This document shows positions 1-9,234 of a stretch of DNA of 64,000 nt, piece after piece (position 1 is the stretch's first letter; every line of letters starts with the position of its first letter). The notes beneath the pieces are model-generated. The model was not told the origin of the DNA. It searched no databases and saw only the letters and a list, made by a program, of their open reading frames with translations. Where the stretch lies: assembly GCA_015272215.1 (NCBI GenBank), contig JACYMD010000031.1, positions 1-64,000 on the forward strand, written 5' to 3'. The position numbers were made by a program, and so were the translations under genes. Source of the DNA: Rivularia sp. T60_A2020_040. GTDB lineage: Bacteria > Cyanobacteriota > Cyanobacteriia > Cyanobacteriales > Nostocaceae.

Positions 1-29
1 AGTTTATTAACTTGGCATTTTGATATTAA

Positions 30-2906
30 TTATTCATAGAGGGAGCGATAGAACCACAAAGTCAATAACTGTAATATTTCATTTTTCAAAGTACCATTGA
101 AAATCAAACCTTGATAAATATCTTCATCATCCAAAATGCCTTTATAAATATTGGCAAAAGTAGCATAAGAAATCACACCATTGTAATTACGTTCGGCACC
201 TTTACCAATAGTGACACCATTAAATAAATTGAAGAATACTACAGATTTTTTACTAGGGTCATCTACAAGATGTGATAATTCTACTGTATCTTGAATATAT
301 AACGAATTAACTGCAATTTTTACAGAAAGTTTACTAGCATAATATTTATCGAAAAACATGGGATAAATTTTGATATTATCGTGTTTAGCTTTAAAAGCTC
401 GGATAACTTCCCGTGACATAAAAAATAGTCCATCATCTTCATCCTTTTGAGTCATATATAAACTGCTAGTGTAAGGTGCTTTAGCAATATAAATAAAGCG
501 TTTATATCCTTGTTGATAGAGCTTAGCAACTTCATCAATCACTACAGTAGGATGAGTAAATAATTGTTGTTGTTGGTAATTATCAGAAAAAGTTTTGATT
601 AGTTTTATTTTCACAACTCCATTTTGACAAGTAAAGCCTAAAATTTCTCCCATAACGTTAGAAATTTTTTGAGAACCTTTCCAACTTCTATCACTTTCTC
701 GACTTGATACTATAATGATGACTAAATTATTTACTTCTTGGGGAGATTCTGAACAATGATTAAAAGTAATTTTTTTTGGAAGCACTGAATATAGGGAACT
801 AAAAACATTTGGTAATTTATATTTTAAACTTCTAATATCTATACCTTGGGAATTAGAACGATGTTCCTCATTTAATAAGTGAGATAATACTTTCGAGAAA
901 GAGACAATAAACTTTTCTATAGTCGTATTGTCTTCTTTATTATGTAAATGTAATCGTAAAATTGGGATAAATAATTTGGGTTTCTCAGGTAATAATACTT
1001 TTAAGCTTATATATACTAATAGAGAAAAAGTAAAATTATAAATAAACAATTGTTGAGCATCTAATTGATTGTCTTCTAATCTGTATGGGAACAATATTAA
1101 TTTACGTTGTTTTAAGCTTTGATGATAAACATCCTGACACTTCTTATCTTGAAACGGTAAAAACAATACAGGTAAAGCACGAATCCCTGTGATATCGTAC
1201 TGCATATTAAAACTTTGACATTCATCAGATGAAGCATAATGAATGTCACTAATCGTGATTTTACCAGGGAGAGAGCAAAGAGTATTTATTTTAGTACTCG
1301 CTTCACCAATAGATATATATTTAAGAAGTTGTTTTGGATTACCCCTCAAAATAGACTTAAAAAATGTATTTTGATTAAATATCTCCTCAATATCTTTTTC
1401 CAGAATACTTTTACCCACAGAAATATGTAAAGGATATTCTCTAGTAGGAAAATTTCGTTTTGATTTAATTAAATTAGTTAAAGATTCCTTGAGAATTGTA
1501 ATCTTATTTTGGATATGATATTTCTCAAAACCCTTAAGCATTTTTCTAAAAAGATTCCGTTTTGCTTCATCATCATCACCTTTGAGAATTGGTATTACCT
1601 TTTCATCAAATCCAGTAATTGGATTATATTCTAATTCCGGGTTTTGATTACTAACATCCGTTGATAAATTTGGACGATAGGCAAACATCATATAATACAA
1701 AAAAACGATTCTTAAAACTTTGCTCGCAAAAGATTTTTTTTGTAACTCATCATTTAACTCATCATGATGTTCCTTACTATCTGGATTAAGTAAATTCAGA
1801 TAATATTCAAATACATTTCTACCACCATAAGCTTGTACTTTCCCATCAAACTTGAGCTTCAAACCAAAAATAAACTGAATTTCTCCCTTTTCTTCGTCTT
1901 TTGTCTCTCCCAAATAACCTTCAACCTTGGGAATAATCGGTAAACTATCAAAAGCTTCACCACGGGAAAAAATATCTCGATAATTTAAAGAAACTCCTGC
2001 ATAATTTACTAAATAATCACCATCTGCTTTATTGATATCGTTAATATATTCATCTACTAAACGCAAACGTCTGATAGTATCTTGTAAATAAACCCTAGCT
2101 TGAACATTATTACCACTATCTACATTCAAATTCTCATGGAGAAACTCCAAATAATTTATTTGTGCTTGTTTTTTGAGTTTTCCTAAAGTTTCTCTATCGA
2201 TAATTTGTTTAAGTTTATAAAAATCCGATTCTAACTTATCTTTATCTTGATATAAATCATCCAGAATATAACTTAAATCTTCCCGCTCAGCTTCACTTTT
2301 ATCACCAAATTCAGCTTTAATATATTTGTCTAAACCCGCTCGTAACTGCTCGTTAAATTCTTTCGTTTTCTGTACACTGATAGTTAATTTATGAAATCGT
2401 AAAACTTCTTTGCCTTTTTCATTCTTCCCTGATACAGTTAAACGCTGTTTTTGTAAATTATTATAACTACCGAAAGGATAAGTAAAATCTAGACTAGAAC
2501 TATTACCCTTAAAACTCTGTAAATCTGTAGTTAAATCCTCTACAAACTGCTGAATTGATAATGAATGCTGCTCAACTTGAGATGTTAATAAATCTTCTAA
2601 ACAATCCTTAATTTCCCTAATTTGATTAGGAAACCTTTCTACAAAACCAGGGCTAAAATTCACCGTAGCAGTCTTTGCACTGTTCCCAGAAGCACCCAAA
2701 GGACTATTTATTGGTAAACTTATAACCTGATTTGCAATATTATTGATGTTAATTAATAACCTTTGTTTATCCTCAGATATTTTAAATATATTTTCATGAG
2801 GTGAATTTTTTAAACCTTGTATTTTTAAAACTTGTAAAATTTTATCTAATAAATCGCTGTAATCGACAAAAGCTAATTCGTTATTCCCCGATTGTAAACT
2901 ATTCAC
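30..2906 (-). CDS. Large protein of unknown function (958 aa)
   Basis: I do not recognise the family. The start is a GTG, supported by AAGGA about 10 bases upstream in the mRNA sense. The protein is soluble and Lys/Glu/Asn-rich with no signal peptide or clear membrane segment. Residues 190-300 look helical and charged. The last 250 residues look alpha/beta: a hydrophobic strand ending VIIIVSSRES, then a helix-strand unit around DEVAKLYQQGYKRFIYIAKAP, then a strand with IYPMFFDKYY. This spacing loosely recalls RNase H-like or Rossmann-like folds, but I see no diagnostic catalytic set. The nearest gene upstream is purQ, about 270 bases away, with no sign of a shared operon; the downstream neighbour lies outside the window. 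Confidence 0.75.
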   Translation of the reverse strand: MNSLQSGNNELAFVDYSDLLDKILQVLKIQGLKNSPHENIFKISEDKQRLLININNIANQVISLPINSPLGASGNSAKTATVNFSPGFVERFPNQIREIKDCLEDLLTSQVEQHSLSIQQFVEDLTTDLQSFKGNSSSLDFTYPFGSYNNLQKQRLTVSGKNEKGKEVLRFHKLTISVQKTKEFNEQLRAGLDKYIKAEFGDKSEAEREDLSYILDDLYQDKDKLESDFYKLKQIIDRETLGKLKKQAQINYLEFLHENLNVDSGNNVQARVYLQDTIRRLRLVDEYINDINKADGDYLVNYAGVSLNYRDIFSRGEAFDSLPIIPKVEGYLGETKDEEKGEIQFIFGLKLKFDGKVQAYGGRNVFEYYLNLLNPDSKEHHDELNDELQKKSFASKVLRIVFLYYMMFAYRPNLSTDVSNQNPELEYNPITGFDEKVIPILKGDDDEAKRNLFRKMLKGFEKYHIQNKITILKESLTNLIKSKRNFPTREYPLHISVGKSILEKDIEEIFNQNTFFKSILRGNPKQLLKYISIGEASTKINTLCSLPGKITISDIHYASSDECQSFNMQYDITGIRALPVLFLPFQDKKCQDVYHQSLKQRKLILFPYRLEDNQLDAQQLFIYNFTFSLLVYISLKVLLPEKPKLFIPILRLHLHNKEDNTTIEKFIVSFSKVLSHLLNEEHRSNSQGIDIRSLKYKLPNVFSSLYSVLPKKITFNHCSESPQEVNNLVIIIVSSRESDRSWKGSQKISNVMGEILGFTCQNGVVKIKLIKTFSDNYQQQQLFTHPTVVIDEVAKLYQQGYKRFIYIAKAPYTSSLYMTQKDEDDGLFFMSREVIRAFKAKHDNIKIYPMFFDKYYASKLSVKIAVNSLYIQDTVELSHLVDDPSKKSVVFFNLFNGVTIGKGAERNYNGVISYATFANIYKGILDDEDIYQGLIFNGTLKNEILQLLTLWFYRSLYE

Positions 2907-3175
2907 CCCGGTAGTTCCTTTTTTTCAACATCGCAAATAATGACTACTTAATAAGTAATCTTAATCCCTACTCAAACGCTACCGCGATTTAACGTAGAAA
3001 TTATATGATTATTGCTACTTGAGATCAACTTGAAGCTAGAAATTTTTGATTACAAATGCTTAGACTGCATTAAGCTTAGTTAATATTATTCCAAAAACTC
3101 TGCGTCCCTCCGCGCTTAACTTTGCGTGACTCTGCGTTTAAAAATATATACTTGATTAATTCCTATCGAACTTAA

Positions 3176-3847
3176 TTAAACCCCTACCAAAACCTTTTCC
3201 AACAAACCCCCAAACAACTTTAACCCATCAGTACTACCCAACATTGCATCAGCAGCCCGCTCCGGATGTGGCATCATCCCTAACACATTACCTTCACGAT
3301 TGCAAATACCTGCAATATCTCTTAATGAACCATTAGGATTATCACCGTAGCGAAATACAACTTGATGATTATCTTCCAACTCAGCCAAAGTCTTCTCATC
3401 CGCGTAAAAACGTCCTTCTCCGTGGGCTACAGGTAAAACTATGTTTTCGTCATTTTGATAACCTTGTGTCCAGGGTAAATCGTTGCGTTCAACCTTTAGC
3501 GCAACTCGATCGCAGATAAAATGTAAATCTCGATTTTTAATCAACGCACCCGGTAAAAGTCCAGCTTCAGTTAATACCTGAAAACCATTACAGATACCCA
3601 AGACAAACTTACCCTTTTGTGCTTCTTTGATTACAGAAGACATCACCGGAGAAAACCGAGCAATAGCACCACAACGTAAATAATCCCCATAACTAAAACC
3701 GCCAGGTAGAATTATCACATCGATATCAGAAATATCAGTATCTTGATGCCAAACCATCCGAGTTGGTTGATTAAGAATATCTCGCGTCACGTAAGCAACA
3801 TCACGATCGCAATTAGAACCGGGAAAAACAACAATACCAAATTTCAT
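3176..3847 (-). CDS. purQ: Phosphoribosylformylglycinamidine synthase, glutaminase subunit PurQ
   Basis: PurQ is the glutamine amidotransferase subunit of FGAM synthase in purine synthesis; it passes ammonia to PurL with PurS as linker. The sequence is a class I glutaminase: [16 protein letters not shown] at the N-terminus, the nucleophile in GICNGFQ (Cys about residue 88), and the catalytic His and Glu in MMPHPERA near the C-terminus. The length of 223 aa is normal. An upstream in-frame Met would add 18 residues encoded by repeat DNA (GGTTAAAGGTGAAAGG), so I start at the Met of MKFGIVV. purS lies 150 bases upstream on the same strand, separated by a heptamer repeat tract. purL is not in the window. 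Confidence 0.95.
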   Translation of the reverse strand: MKFGIVVFPGSNCDRDVAYVTRDILNQPTRMVWHQDTDISDIDVIILPGGFSYGDYLRCGAIARFSPVMSSVIKEAQKGKFVLGICNGFQVLTEAGLLPGALIKNRDLHFICDRVALKVERNDLPWTQGYQNDENIVLPVAHGEGRFYADEKTLAELEDNHQVVFRYGDNPNGSLRDIAGICNREGNVLGMMPHPERAADAMLGSTDGLKLFGGLLEKVLVGV

Positions 3848-3908
3848 GATTGTTAAAGGTGAAAGGTGAAAGGTTAGAGGTGAAAGGTTAAAGGTTGGCA
3901 ATCAATAA

Positions 3909-3952
3909 CTGTCCACTGTCCACTGTCCACTGTCCACTGTCCACTGTCAACT
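3909..3952. repeat. Tandem heptamer repeat, unit TGTCCAC
   Basis: Six head-to-tail copies of TGTCCAC end in a TGTCAAC variant. It lies between purS and purQ. It resembles the short tandemly repeated (STRR) heptamers known from heterocystous cyanobacteria. Confidence 0.9.
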
Positions 3953-3999
3953 AACTCCTAATTTTTAATCCAAAATCCAAAATTTAAAATCCAAAATTC

Positions 4000-4278
4000 C
4001 TAGACTGCTCCAATAACCGACTCTACCTCAGTCAAATCGAAGCGGTAGTTTTCAATCGTGGGATTTGCGAGCATTTTGCCACATATTTTATCTAAATCTT
4101 GACGGGCTGAATTTTCGTCTTCAGAAGTAATGGTTAATTCGATGTATTTCCCAATTCGTACTCGTTCAACATTATTGTATTCCATCTGCTTCAACCCGGA
4201 TTCCACAGCTACACCTGCGGGATCTAAAACTGAAGGACGAAGAGTGACAAAAATTTTGGCTTGATACTTAATTGACAT
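4000..4278 (-). CDS. purS: Phosphoribosylformylglycinamidine synthase subunit PurS
   Basis: PurS is the small (92 aa) structural subunit of the three-part FGAM synthase (PurLQS). It dimerises and bridges PurQ and PurL. The sequence fits the family over its whole length: the N-terminal strand YQAKIFVTLRPSVLDPAG, the conserved G.....VRIGKYIEL region, and a C-terminal NPTIENYRFDL motif. It is the first gene of a purS-purQ pair on the minus strand and diverges from the Fur-family gene. The 147-base gap to that gene must hold both promoters. Confidence 0.93.
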   Translation of the reverse strand: MSIKYQAKIFVTLRPSVLDPAGVAVESGLKQMEYNNVERVRIGKYIELTITSEDENSARQDLDKICGKMLANPTIENYRFDLTEVESVIGAV

Positions 4279-4425
4279 TTAATTTTACCCCAATGCTGCT
4301 ATGGGTATACTATATCTTTCTAGGGTGACTAGATGGAAATCATATTGTTAAAAAGTTAAAGTAAATTAAAAAGTAGGCATGGCAATAGAAATTATTTCTT
4401 ACTGTTATTTAAATAGTTACATTTT

Positions 4426-4818
4426 ATGAAACCCATACGTACCCGCAGCCAAGAGCGGATTTTAAACCTGCTCAAAACGAGTAAACAAAGCATTTCTGCC
4501 CAAAATATTTATGTGCAACTGCGTAATAGCAATCAAAGTATGGGTTTAGCTACAGTTTATCGTTCCTTGGAAGCCCTAAAACTCGAAGGTTTAGTACAAG
4601 TAAGAACTTTATCTAATGGTGAAGCCCTATACAGTTTAGCGCAACAGGACAAACATCATTTAACCTGCTTGCAATGCGGTAGGTCAATTCCGATCAACCA
4701 GTGTCCAGTTCATCAACTAGAAACTGAATTAGAAACCAAACAAAATTTTAGAATATTTTATCATACCCTAGAATTCTTTGGCTTATGTGAAAAATGCCAA
4801 GCACAGCAAGCTTGTTGA
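4426..4818 (+). CDS. zur: Fur-family transcriptional regulator, Zur/FurB type
   Basis: A 130-aa Fur-family repressor. Residues 1-80 form the winged helix (QSMGLATVYRSLEALKLEGLVQ is the family's recognition region). The C-terminal half has the structural zinc pairs C-L-Q-C near residue 84 and C-E-K-C near 121, and a histidine run in DKHHLTC. The sequence is closest to what I know of cyanobacterial FurB/Zur, which represses zinc uptake genes when zinc is plentiful; peroxide sensing as in PerR is less likely but not excluded. It is alone on the plus strand, diverges from purS, and is followed directly by a heptamer repeat tract. I did not find a convincing Zur box in its upstream gap. Confidence 0.82.
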   Translation: MKPIRTRSQERILNLLKTSKQSISAQNIYVQLRNSNQSMGLATVYRSLEALKLEGLVQVRTLSNGEALYSLAQQDKHHLTCLQCGRSIPINQCPVHQLETELETKQNFRIFYHTLEFFGLCEKCQAQQAC

Positions 4819-4886
4819 TAGTGGACAGTGGACAGTTGACAGTGGACAGTGGACAGTGGACAGTTGACAGTTGACAGTGGACAGTT
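4819..4886. repeat. Tandem heptamer repeats GTGGACA / GTTGACA
   Basis: About nine heptamer copies start at the stop codon of zur. They are the reverse complement of the TGTCCAC/TGTCAAC units seen at 3909. They are followed by GTAAGAA repeats and CCCCTTGTC tracts to about 4965. Confidence 0.9.
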
Positions 4887-4967
4887 AGGAGTAAGAAGTA
4901 AGAAGTAAGAAATTATTACCCATCCCCTTGTCTCCCCATCCCCTTGTCCCCTTGTCCCTCCCGAACC

Positions 4968-5936
4968 CTATCTCCCCATCACTCCATCACCCTGTACGTC
5001 GGCAACGATAGAGCGTATCCCTTCTAGAGTACCAGGAATGGTGCGGGGGTCCATAAACATGACTTTTGCACTTCCGCTTTGTCCGATGGCTGCACCCATG
5101 TCCAAGTAACCCAAAGCCAATAATACTTCTAATGCTTGCTGGGCTTTGGGATTTTCTTTGATTTTTTGAGCGACAATTTCTGATGATTCAGCAACTGCAT
5201 GGGCTTTAAGTACTTGCTGCTGACGTTCGGCTTGCGCTTTCAAGATAGTAGCTTTTTGTTGTGCTTCTGCCTGTAAAATTACTGCTTTTTGATTGGCTTC
5301 TGCTTCTAAAACTTGTGCTTCGGCTCGACCTCTAGAACTATTAACCGCAGCTTCTCTTTCACCTTCTGATGTCAAAATTGCTGCCCGCTTACGTCTTTCT
5401 GCGGTCATCTGCAATTCCATTGAGTCTTGTACTGCTTTAGAAGGAATAATATCGCGCAATTCTACACGGGTGACTTTTACACCCCAAGGATCTGTGGAAA
5501 TGTCTAATTCTCGCAATAAAATTTCATTAACTTCGGTACGAGCGGTAAAAGTTTGGTCAAGTTCTAATTGTCCCATTTCCGAGCGAATTTGAGTTAATAC
5601 CAAATTCACCATCGCTGCTTGCAAATTTTCTACCTTATAGTAAGCTTTCTCCATATCCACAATCCGCCAGTAAACCACCGCATCAACTTCAATGGCTACA
5701 TTGTCGCGAGTAATGCATTTTTGGGGAGGAATGTCAATAACTTTTTCTCGAATCGTTTCGCGGAAAACTACGCGATCAAAAAAAGGAATCATGAAATTAA
5801 GTCCGGGTTCTAACTTGGTGTTGTAGCTACCCAATCTTTCCACTAAAGCTTCATTTCCTTGGTTGATAATTTTCACAGAACCAGCTACAGCAGAACCACC
5901 TAAAGCCAAGGATATCAGTAAAAATATTTGTTCCAT
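4968..5936 (-). CDS. Stomatin/paraslipin-type SPFH (band 7) membrane protein
   Basis: A 322-aa prohibitin-homology protein, QmcA/paraslipin-like. One N-terminal membrane helix (residues 1-20) is followed by the SPFH domain (about 25-190, with [12 protein letters not shown] and [15 protein letters not shown]), then a long Ala/Glu/Gln coiled coil (190-260). Such proteins form large oligomeric rings on membranes, and their genes often pair with nfeD. Here an nfeD-like gene lies 49 bases upstream on the same strand, so the two are likely co-transcribed. A GGAG sequence 7 bases before the ATG supports the start. The C-terminal 25 residues run close to a tract of repeated CCCCATCC sequence downstream. 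Confidence 0.9.
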   Translation of the reverse strand: MEQIFLLISLALGGSAVAGSVKIINQGNEALVERLGSYNTKLEPGLNFMIPFFDRVVFRETIREKVIDIPPQKCITRDNVAIEVDAVVYWRIVDMEKAYYKVENLQAAMVNLVLTQIRSEMGQLELDQTFTARTEVNEILLRELDISTDPWGVKVTRVELRDIIPSKAVQDSMELQMTAERRKRAAILTSEGEREAAVNSSRGRAEAQVLEAEANQKAVILQAEAQQKATILKAQAERQQQVLKAHAVAESSEIVAQKIKENPKAQQALEVLLALGYLDMGAAIGQSGSAKVMFMDPRTIPGTLEGIRSIVADVQGDGVMGR

Positions 5937-5985
5937 TGTTTTCTCCGATGATTATTTTTCTTCATATAAAACTCAAATACGAAAA

Positions 5986-6414
5986 TTAAGAATGCAAAAT
6001 ATTTTCGGGCATGACAATCAGGGTTGTACCTTCGCGCCTAACAACGTAAACTCTTTGATCAGCTGCAATAAAAGCTTTGTGATCATCACATCGTGCTTGC
6101 CAGGAATTACCTTCATACAAAACTCGTCCGGTTTTTCCTGGTGGTATTTCAGTGATGGTTTCGGCTAAAACTGCATCCCGCATTTTCGATCTGCGTCGTC
6201 GTGGTGAAATATATTTACGGCTAAGCAATATTAATGTTGTCGAAAGTAGCAACCAAGACAAGGCTTGCAGCCATAAGTTTCCCAATACTAAAGACAATAA
6301 CGCTACTATAAAGGCGCTGATGCCCATCATAAAAGCGACAAAAGCAGTTGGGACAAATAATTCCGATAAACACAAACAGGCTCCAAGTATCAGCCATATT
6401 AAAGTCGTAGACAT
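5986..6414 (-). CDS. NfeD-like membrane protein
   Basis: A 142-aa short-form NfeD protein without the N-terminal serine-protease domain of long NfeD. Two or three membrane helices (residues 4-62) precede a basic loop (SPRRRRSK) and a C-terminal OB-fold (about 85-140, with GKTGRVLYEGNSWQARC). Short NfeD proteins work with stomatin-type partners in membrane organisation; the stomatin gene follows directly. The ribosome-binding site (AGGA, 7 bases before the ATG) lies inside a perfect 8-bp inverted repeat, described separately. Confidence 0.88.
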   Translation of the reverse strand: MSTTLIWLILGACLCLSELFVPTAFVAFMMGISAFIVALLSLVLGNLWLQALSWLLLSTTLILLSRKYISPRRRRSKMRDAVLAETITEIPPGKTGRVLYEGNSWQARCDDHKAFIAADQRVYVVRREGTTLIVMPENILHS

Positions 6415-6420
6415 AATGCC

Positions 6421-6443
6421 ATCCTAAAATCTACATTTAGGAT
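6421..6443 (-). promoter_or_regulatory. nfeD: Inverted repeat covering the nfeD ribosome-binding site
   Basis: Eight-base perfect arms ATCCTAAA and TTTAGGAT are separated by 7 bases. In the mRNA of the nfeD-stomatin pair the 3' arm contains the Shine-Dalgarno AGGA. The dyad could be an operator or an RNA hairpin that hides the ribosome-binding site. Confidence 0.45.
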
Positions 6444-6811
6444 AAATAAATTGTTAACAGCCAGTACTCAGAAGGTTCAAGTATAAAGTATGAAATTGAA
6501 AAAGCCATATTACAAGGGGAGTTAATTACTTTAAAAAGAAAGATTTGTTTAAGCTTGACAAGAGGGAAGAGGAAAGAGGAAAGAGTAGAATGTGTTTCTT
6601 TAGTTTATTGTGGGGGCATCCAAGGCTTCCCTTAGACACTGACGAATTTCAGCAAGTCCAAATTGTGATTTTTGGGGTAAATTTTGATTACTTCCAATAA
6701 AAAACTTTGGTTAACAAGATACTCACCCAGTCTAATGTAAACCTAAATTCTTTGACCGCTAAATGTAACTGAAATTTACGTGTTGATACTAACAGATGGA
6801 ATTTATACCTA
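6444..6811. other. Gene-free gap between divergent nfeD and PP2C genes
   Basis: About 370 bases with no plausible gene. It holds a short GAGGAAAGAGGAAAGAG purine tract (about 6560-6588) and must contain the PP2C gene promoter. I could not assign -35/-10 boxes with confidence. Confidence 0.6.
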
Positions 6812-8731
6812 ATGATTTCTACTCAAAGAATAGTTTATTGCACCAATCCCCATTGTACCGACCCGGTTAATACTTACGGTAATCGTCTTTGCGCTAATTG
6901 CTTAACACCATTAACTTATAAATATCTTTGGGCTGTAGATACAAAAAAAATTAACTTAGAACCAGGAGAAAAAATTGCTTCTCGTTATGAAATTATTTCG
7001 TCTCAAATTTGGTTGGATACTCAGCCAATATTAATACCTGATATACCCGAAAAAATACCTGACAAACTAATTCCTTATTTGCGCTTGCATAACTTGCGAT
7101 CGCACTTACCTCACGTCTACGGATTTGTGCGATTACCACAAAATAACAATGATAATATCTTGTTACTAGAAAATGTACCCATCAACGATAAAGGTAGTGT
7201 TTATCCGGCAATTACCGATGTGTGGGAACATTCAACGGCAGTCAGACAAGTTTATTGGTTGTGGCAAATTCTCGAATTGTGGCAGCCTTTATCAGAATTA
7301 GGAGTTGCGGGTAGTTTGCTGGTAGCCGAAAACCTCCGGGTACAAGGTTGGTGTGTGCGCTTGCTAGAACTAATCGAAAATACAAATCCACCATCTTTGC
7401 AACAATTAGGTGAATCCTGGCAACCGATTGTCGCGATTTCCAACACAAAAGTTAACAATAGCTTAAAGAAAATTGTCAAGCAGATGTGTAGTGGTGTAGT
7501 TGATTTTGAGAGTATTTCTGCTCAACTCAACCAATTATTACTATCAGCAGCAGCAGAATTACCTTTAACTTTAAAAGTATCTGGAATTACAGATAAAGGA
7601 CGGCAATTACACGCAAACGAAGACAATTGTTTTCCTAATAGTAATACTGCCAAAGAAAACTCAATATTGCCCAAAGTATCGATTGTTTGCGATGGCATCG
7701 GTGGACACGAAGGTGGTGAAGTTGCTTCCAATTTAGCGGTACAATCGGTAACGTTGCAAATTCGGGCTTTACTTGCCGAAGTTGCACAGCAAACCGAAAT
7801 CGTATCTCCAGAATTGTTAAAGCAGCAGATAGAAGCAAGTTTGCGAGTTGTAAATAATTTAATTTGTAACGCGAATAACGAGCAAAAACGCCAAAAAAGA
7901 GAACGCATGGCAACAACGCTGGTAATGTCAGTACAGATACCGCAAAGCGTGCAAACCACCGGAAATTGGCGTTCAGAAAATGCCTGTGAACTTTATCTAG
8001 CAAACATCGGTGATAGTCGTGCTTACTGGATTACCCGTGATTATTGTCAATTACTGACAATTGATGACGATGTAGCAACACGGGAAGTATCTCACAGTCG
8101 TAGTTTGTATCGTCAAGCATTACAGCGTCCCGATGCTACCGCACTGACTCAAGCTTTGGGTACCAAAGAAGGCGAATTTCTTCATCCCCACATCAGACGC
8201 TTGATTTTAGAAGAAGATGGAATATTGCTGTTATGCTCCGACGGTTTAAGCGATAATAATTTGGTAGAACATTATTGGCGCGATTATGCTTTACCTGTGT
8301 TAACGGGGGAAGTTTCAACCGAAGAAGCTGCGGATTCTTGGATTAAATTAGCCAATCAAAAAAACGGACACGATAACATTTCAGTAGTTATTACTCATTG
8401 TCGCGTCATTCCCGATTACTTAGCTGTCATCAGCCCCAAAGTATCTCAAGTAGAAGTTTTGCAAACAGAGCCAGAATTAGCAGCAAGTTCCCAAGCATTA
8501 CTAGACTTGCAACTTTCCGACGATGAACCCGTGACAACTACTACCGTAACCGCCAAGAAAAAACCCAAACGCAAACGTAATCCAATATTATTATTAACAG
8601 GATTATTGCTGATGCTTCTAGGCTTTACAGCATTAGGATTGCTTGGATGGTGGCTGATTCAACCTAAATCATTTAACAAAGCCTGTCAGCGACTTCCCTA
8701 CTCTTTAGAGCGGGTTTGTCCTCCTGATTAA
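6812..8731 (+). CDS. Membrane-anchored PP2C-type Ser/Thr phosphatase with N-terminal zinc ribbon
   Basis: A 639-aa protein. Residues 9-31 hold two cysteine pairs (CTNPHC and CANC) that look like a zinc ribbon, typical of cyanobacterial Ser/Thr kinase and phosphatase signalling proteins. A kinase-like or helical middle region without catalytic motifs follows (about 50-235). The PP2C domain spans about 255-530, with metal-binding motifs in NEDN, CDGIGGHEGGEVAS, NIGDSRAYW, LLCSDGLSDN and GHDNISVVI. A basic KKKPKRKRN stretch and one membrane helix (about 592-614) end the protein, so the phosphatase should face the cytoplasm at the membrane. It probably removes phosphate from Ser/Thr kinase targets. 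The gene stands alone and is followed by CCCC/GGGG repeat sequence. Confidence 0.88.
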   Translation: MISTQRIVYCTNPHCTDPVNTYGNRLCANCLTPLTYKYLWAVDTKKINLEPGEKIASRYEIISSQIWLDTQPILIPDIPEKIPDKLIPYLRLHNLRSHLPHVYGFVRLPQNNNDNILLLENVPINDKGSVYPAITDVWEHSTAVRQVYWLWQILELWQPLSELGVAGSLLVAENLRVQGWCVRLLELIENTNPPSLQQLGESWQPIVAISNTKVNNSLKKIVKQMCSGVVDFESISAQLNQLLLSAAAELPLTLKVSGITDKGRQLHANEDNCFPNSNTAKENSILPKVSIVCDGIGGHEGGEVASNLAVQSVTLQIRALLAEVAQQTEIVSPELLKQQIEASLRVVNNLICNANNEQKRQKRERMATTLVMSVQIPQSVQTTGNWRSENACELYLANIGDSRAYWITRDYCQLLTIDDDVATREVSHSRSLYRQALQRPDATALTQALGTKEGEFLHPHIRRLILEEDGILLLCSDGLSDNNLVEHYWRDYALPVLTGEVSTEEAADSWIKLANQKNGHDNISVVITHCRVIPDYLAVISPKVSQVEVLQTEPELAASSQALLDLQLSDDEPVTTTTVTAKKKPKRKRNPILLLTGLLLMLLGFTALGLLGWWLIQPKSFNKACQRLPYSLERVCPPD

Positions 8732-8865
8732 GAGGGGATGGGGAGACAAGGGGATGGGGAGCAAGATGCTCCCACTACACATATTTTCTTAATTTCTAAC
8801 TCTTAACTCTGGTGATTCTAACTCCTTGAATCTAAAATCTAAAATCTAAAATCCAAAATTCTTTG

Positions 8866-9156
8866 ATGGCTCAAGAAAATAAAGAACAACAACATCCACA
8901 GTATAATCGCGATCGCCCTTTAGTTGAAGGTTTATTAGTGGGGGAAGCGAGTGATTATAATTTAGTGGAATTAGCTAGATTGCGGATTCGCTACCATAAT
9001 TTTCCTGGTGCGAGAGATATTCAACGCGGGTTGGATGAAGTATTAGATAAGTGGGGGATTACGGAAGCGGAACTTTTCCAGAAAACCCGTGCAATTCACG
9101 CTGTTGGTGGAATGTATCGCACAAAAGGCAATAAGGAAGAACAGGATTGGAATTAA
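8866..9156 (+). CDS. DUF3288 family protein
   Basis: A 96-aa cyanobacterial conserved protein of unknown function. The sequence has the family's look: QHPQYNRDRPLVEGLL near the start, LARLRIRYHNFPGARDIQ in the middle, and GITEAELFQKTR towards the end. It is soluble with no signal peptide. An upstream TTG in frame would add one residue; I use the ATG at 8866. It is preceded by TCTAAAATCTAAAATC-type repeat sequence and followed by GGTTAAA repeats, which isolates it from both neighbours. Confidence 0.85.
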   Translation: MAQENKEQQHPQYNRDRPLVEGLLVGEASDYNLVELARLRIRYHNFPGARDIQRGLDEVLDKWGITEAELFQKTRAIHAVGGMYRTKGNKEEQDWN

Positions 9157-9234
9157 AGGTTAAAGGTTAAAGGTATTAACTAGCTTTCCCTTGTCCCCTT
9201 GTCCCCCCATCTTCCCACGAATTACGAATTATAT

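Noticed and set aside
1239-1430. Plus-strand open frame of 63 codons
   Set aside because: It lies wholly inside the 958-aa gene on the other strand and has no ribosome-binding site or family likeness.
3848-3901. Longer start for purQ
   Set aside because: The extra residues come from GGTGAAAGG repeats and precede the normal PurQ start [10 protein letters not shown].
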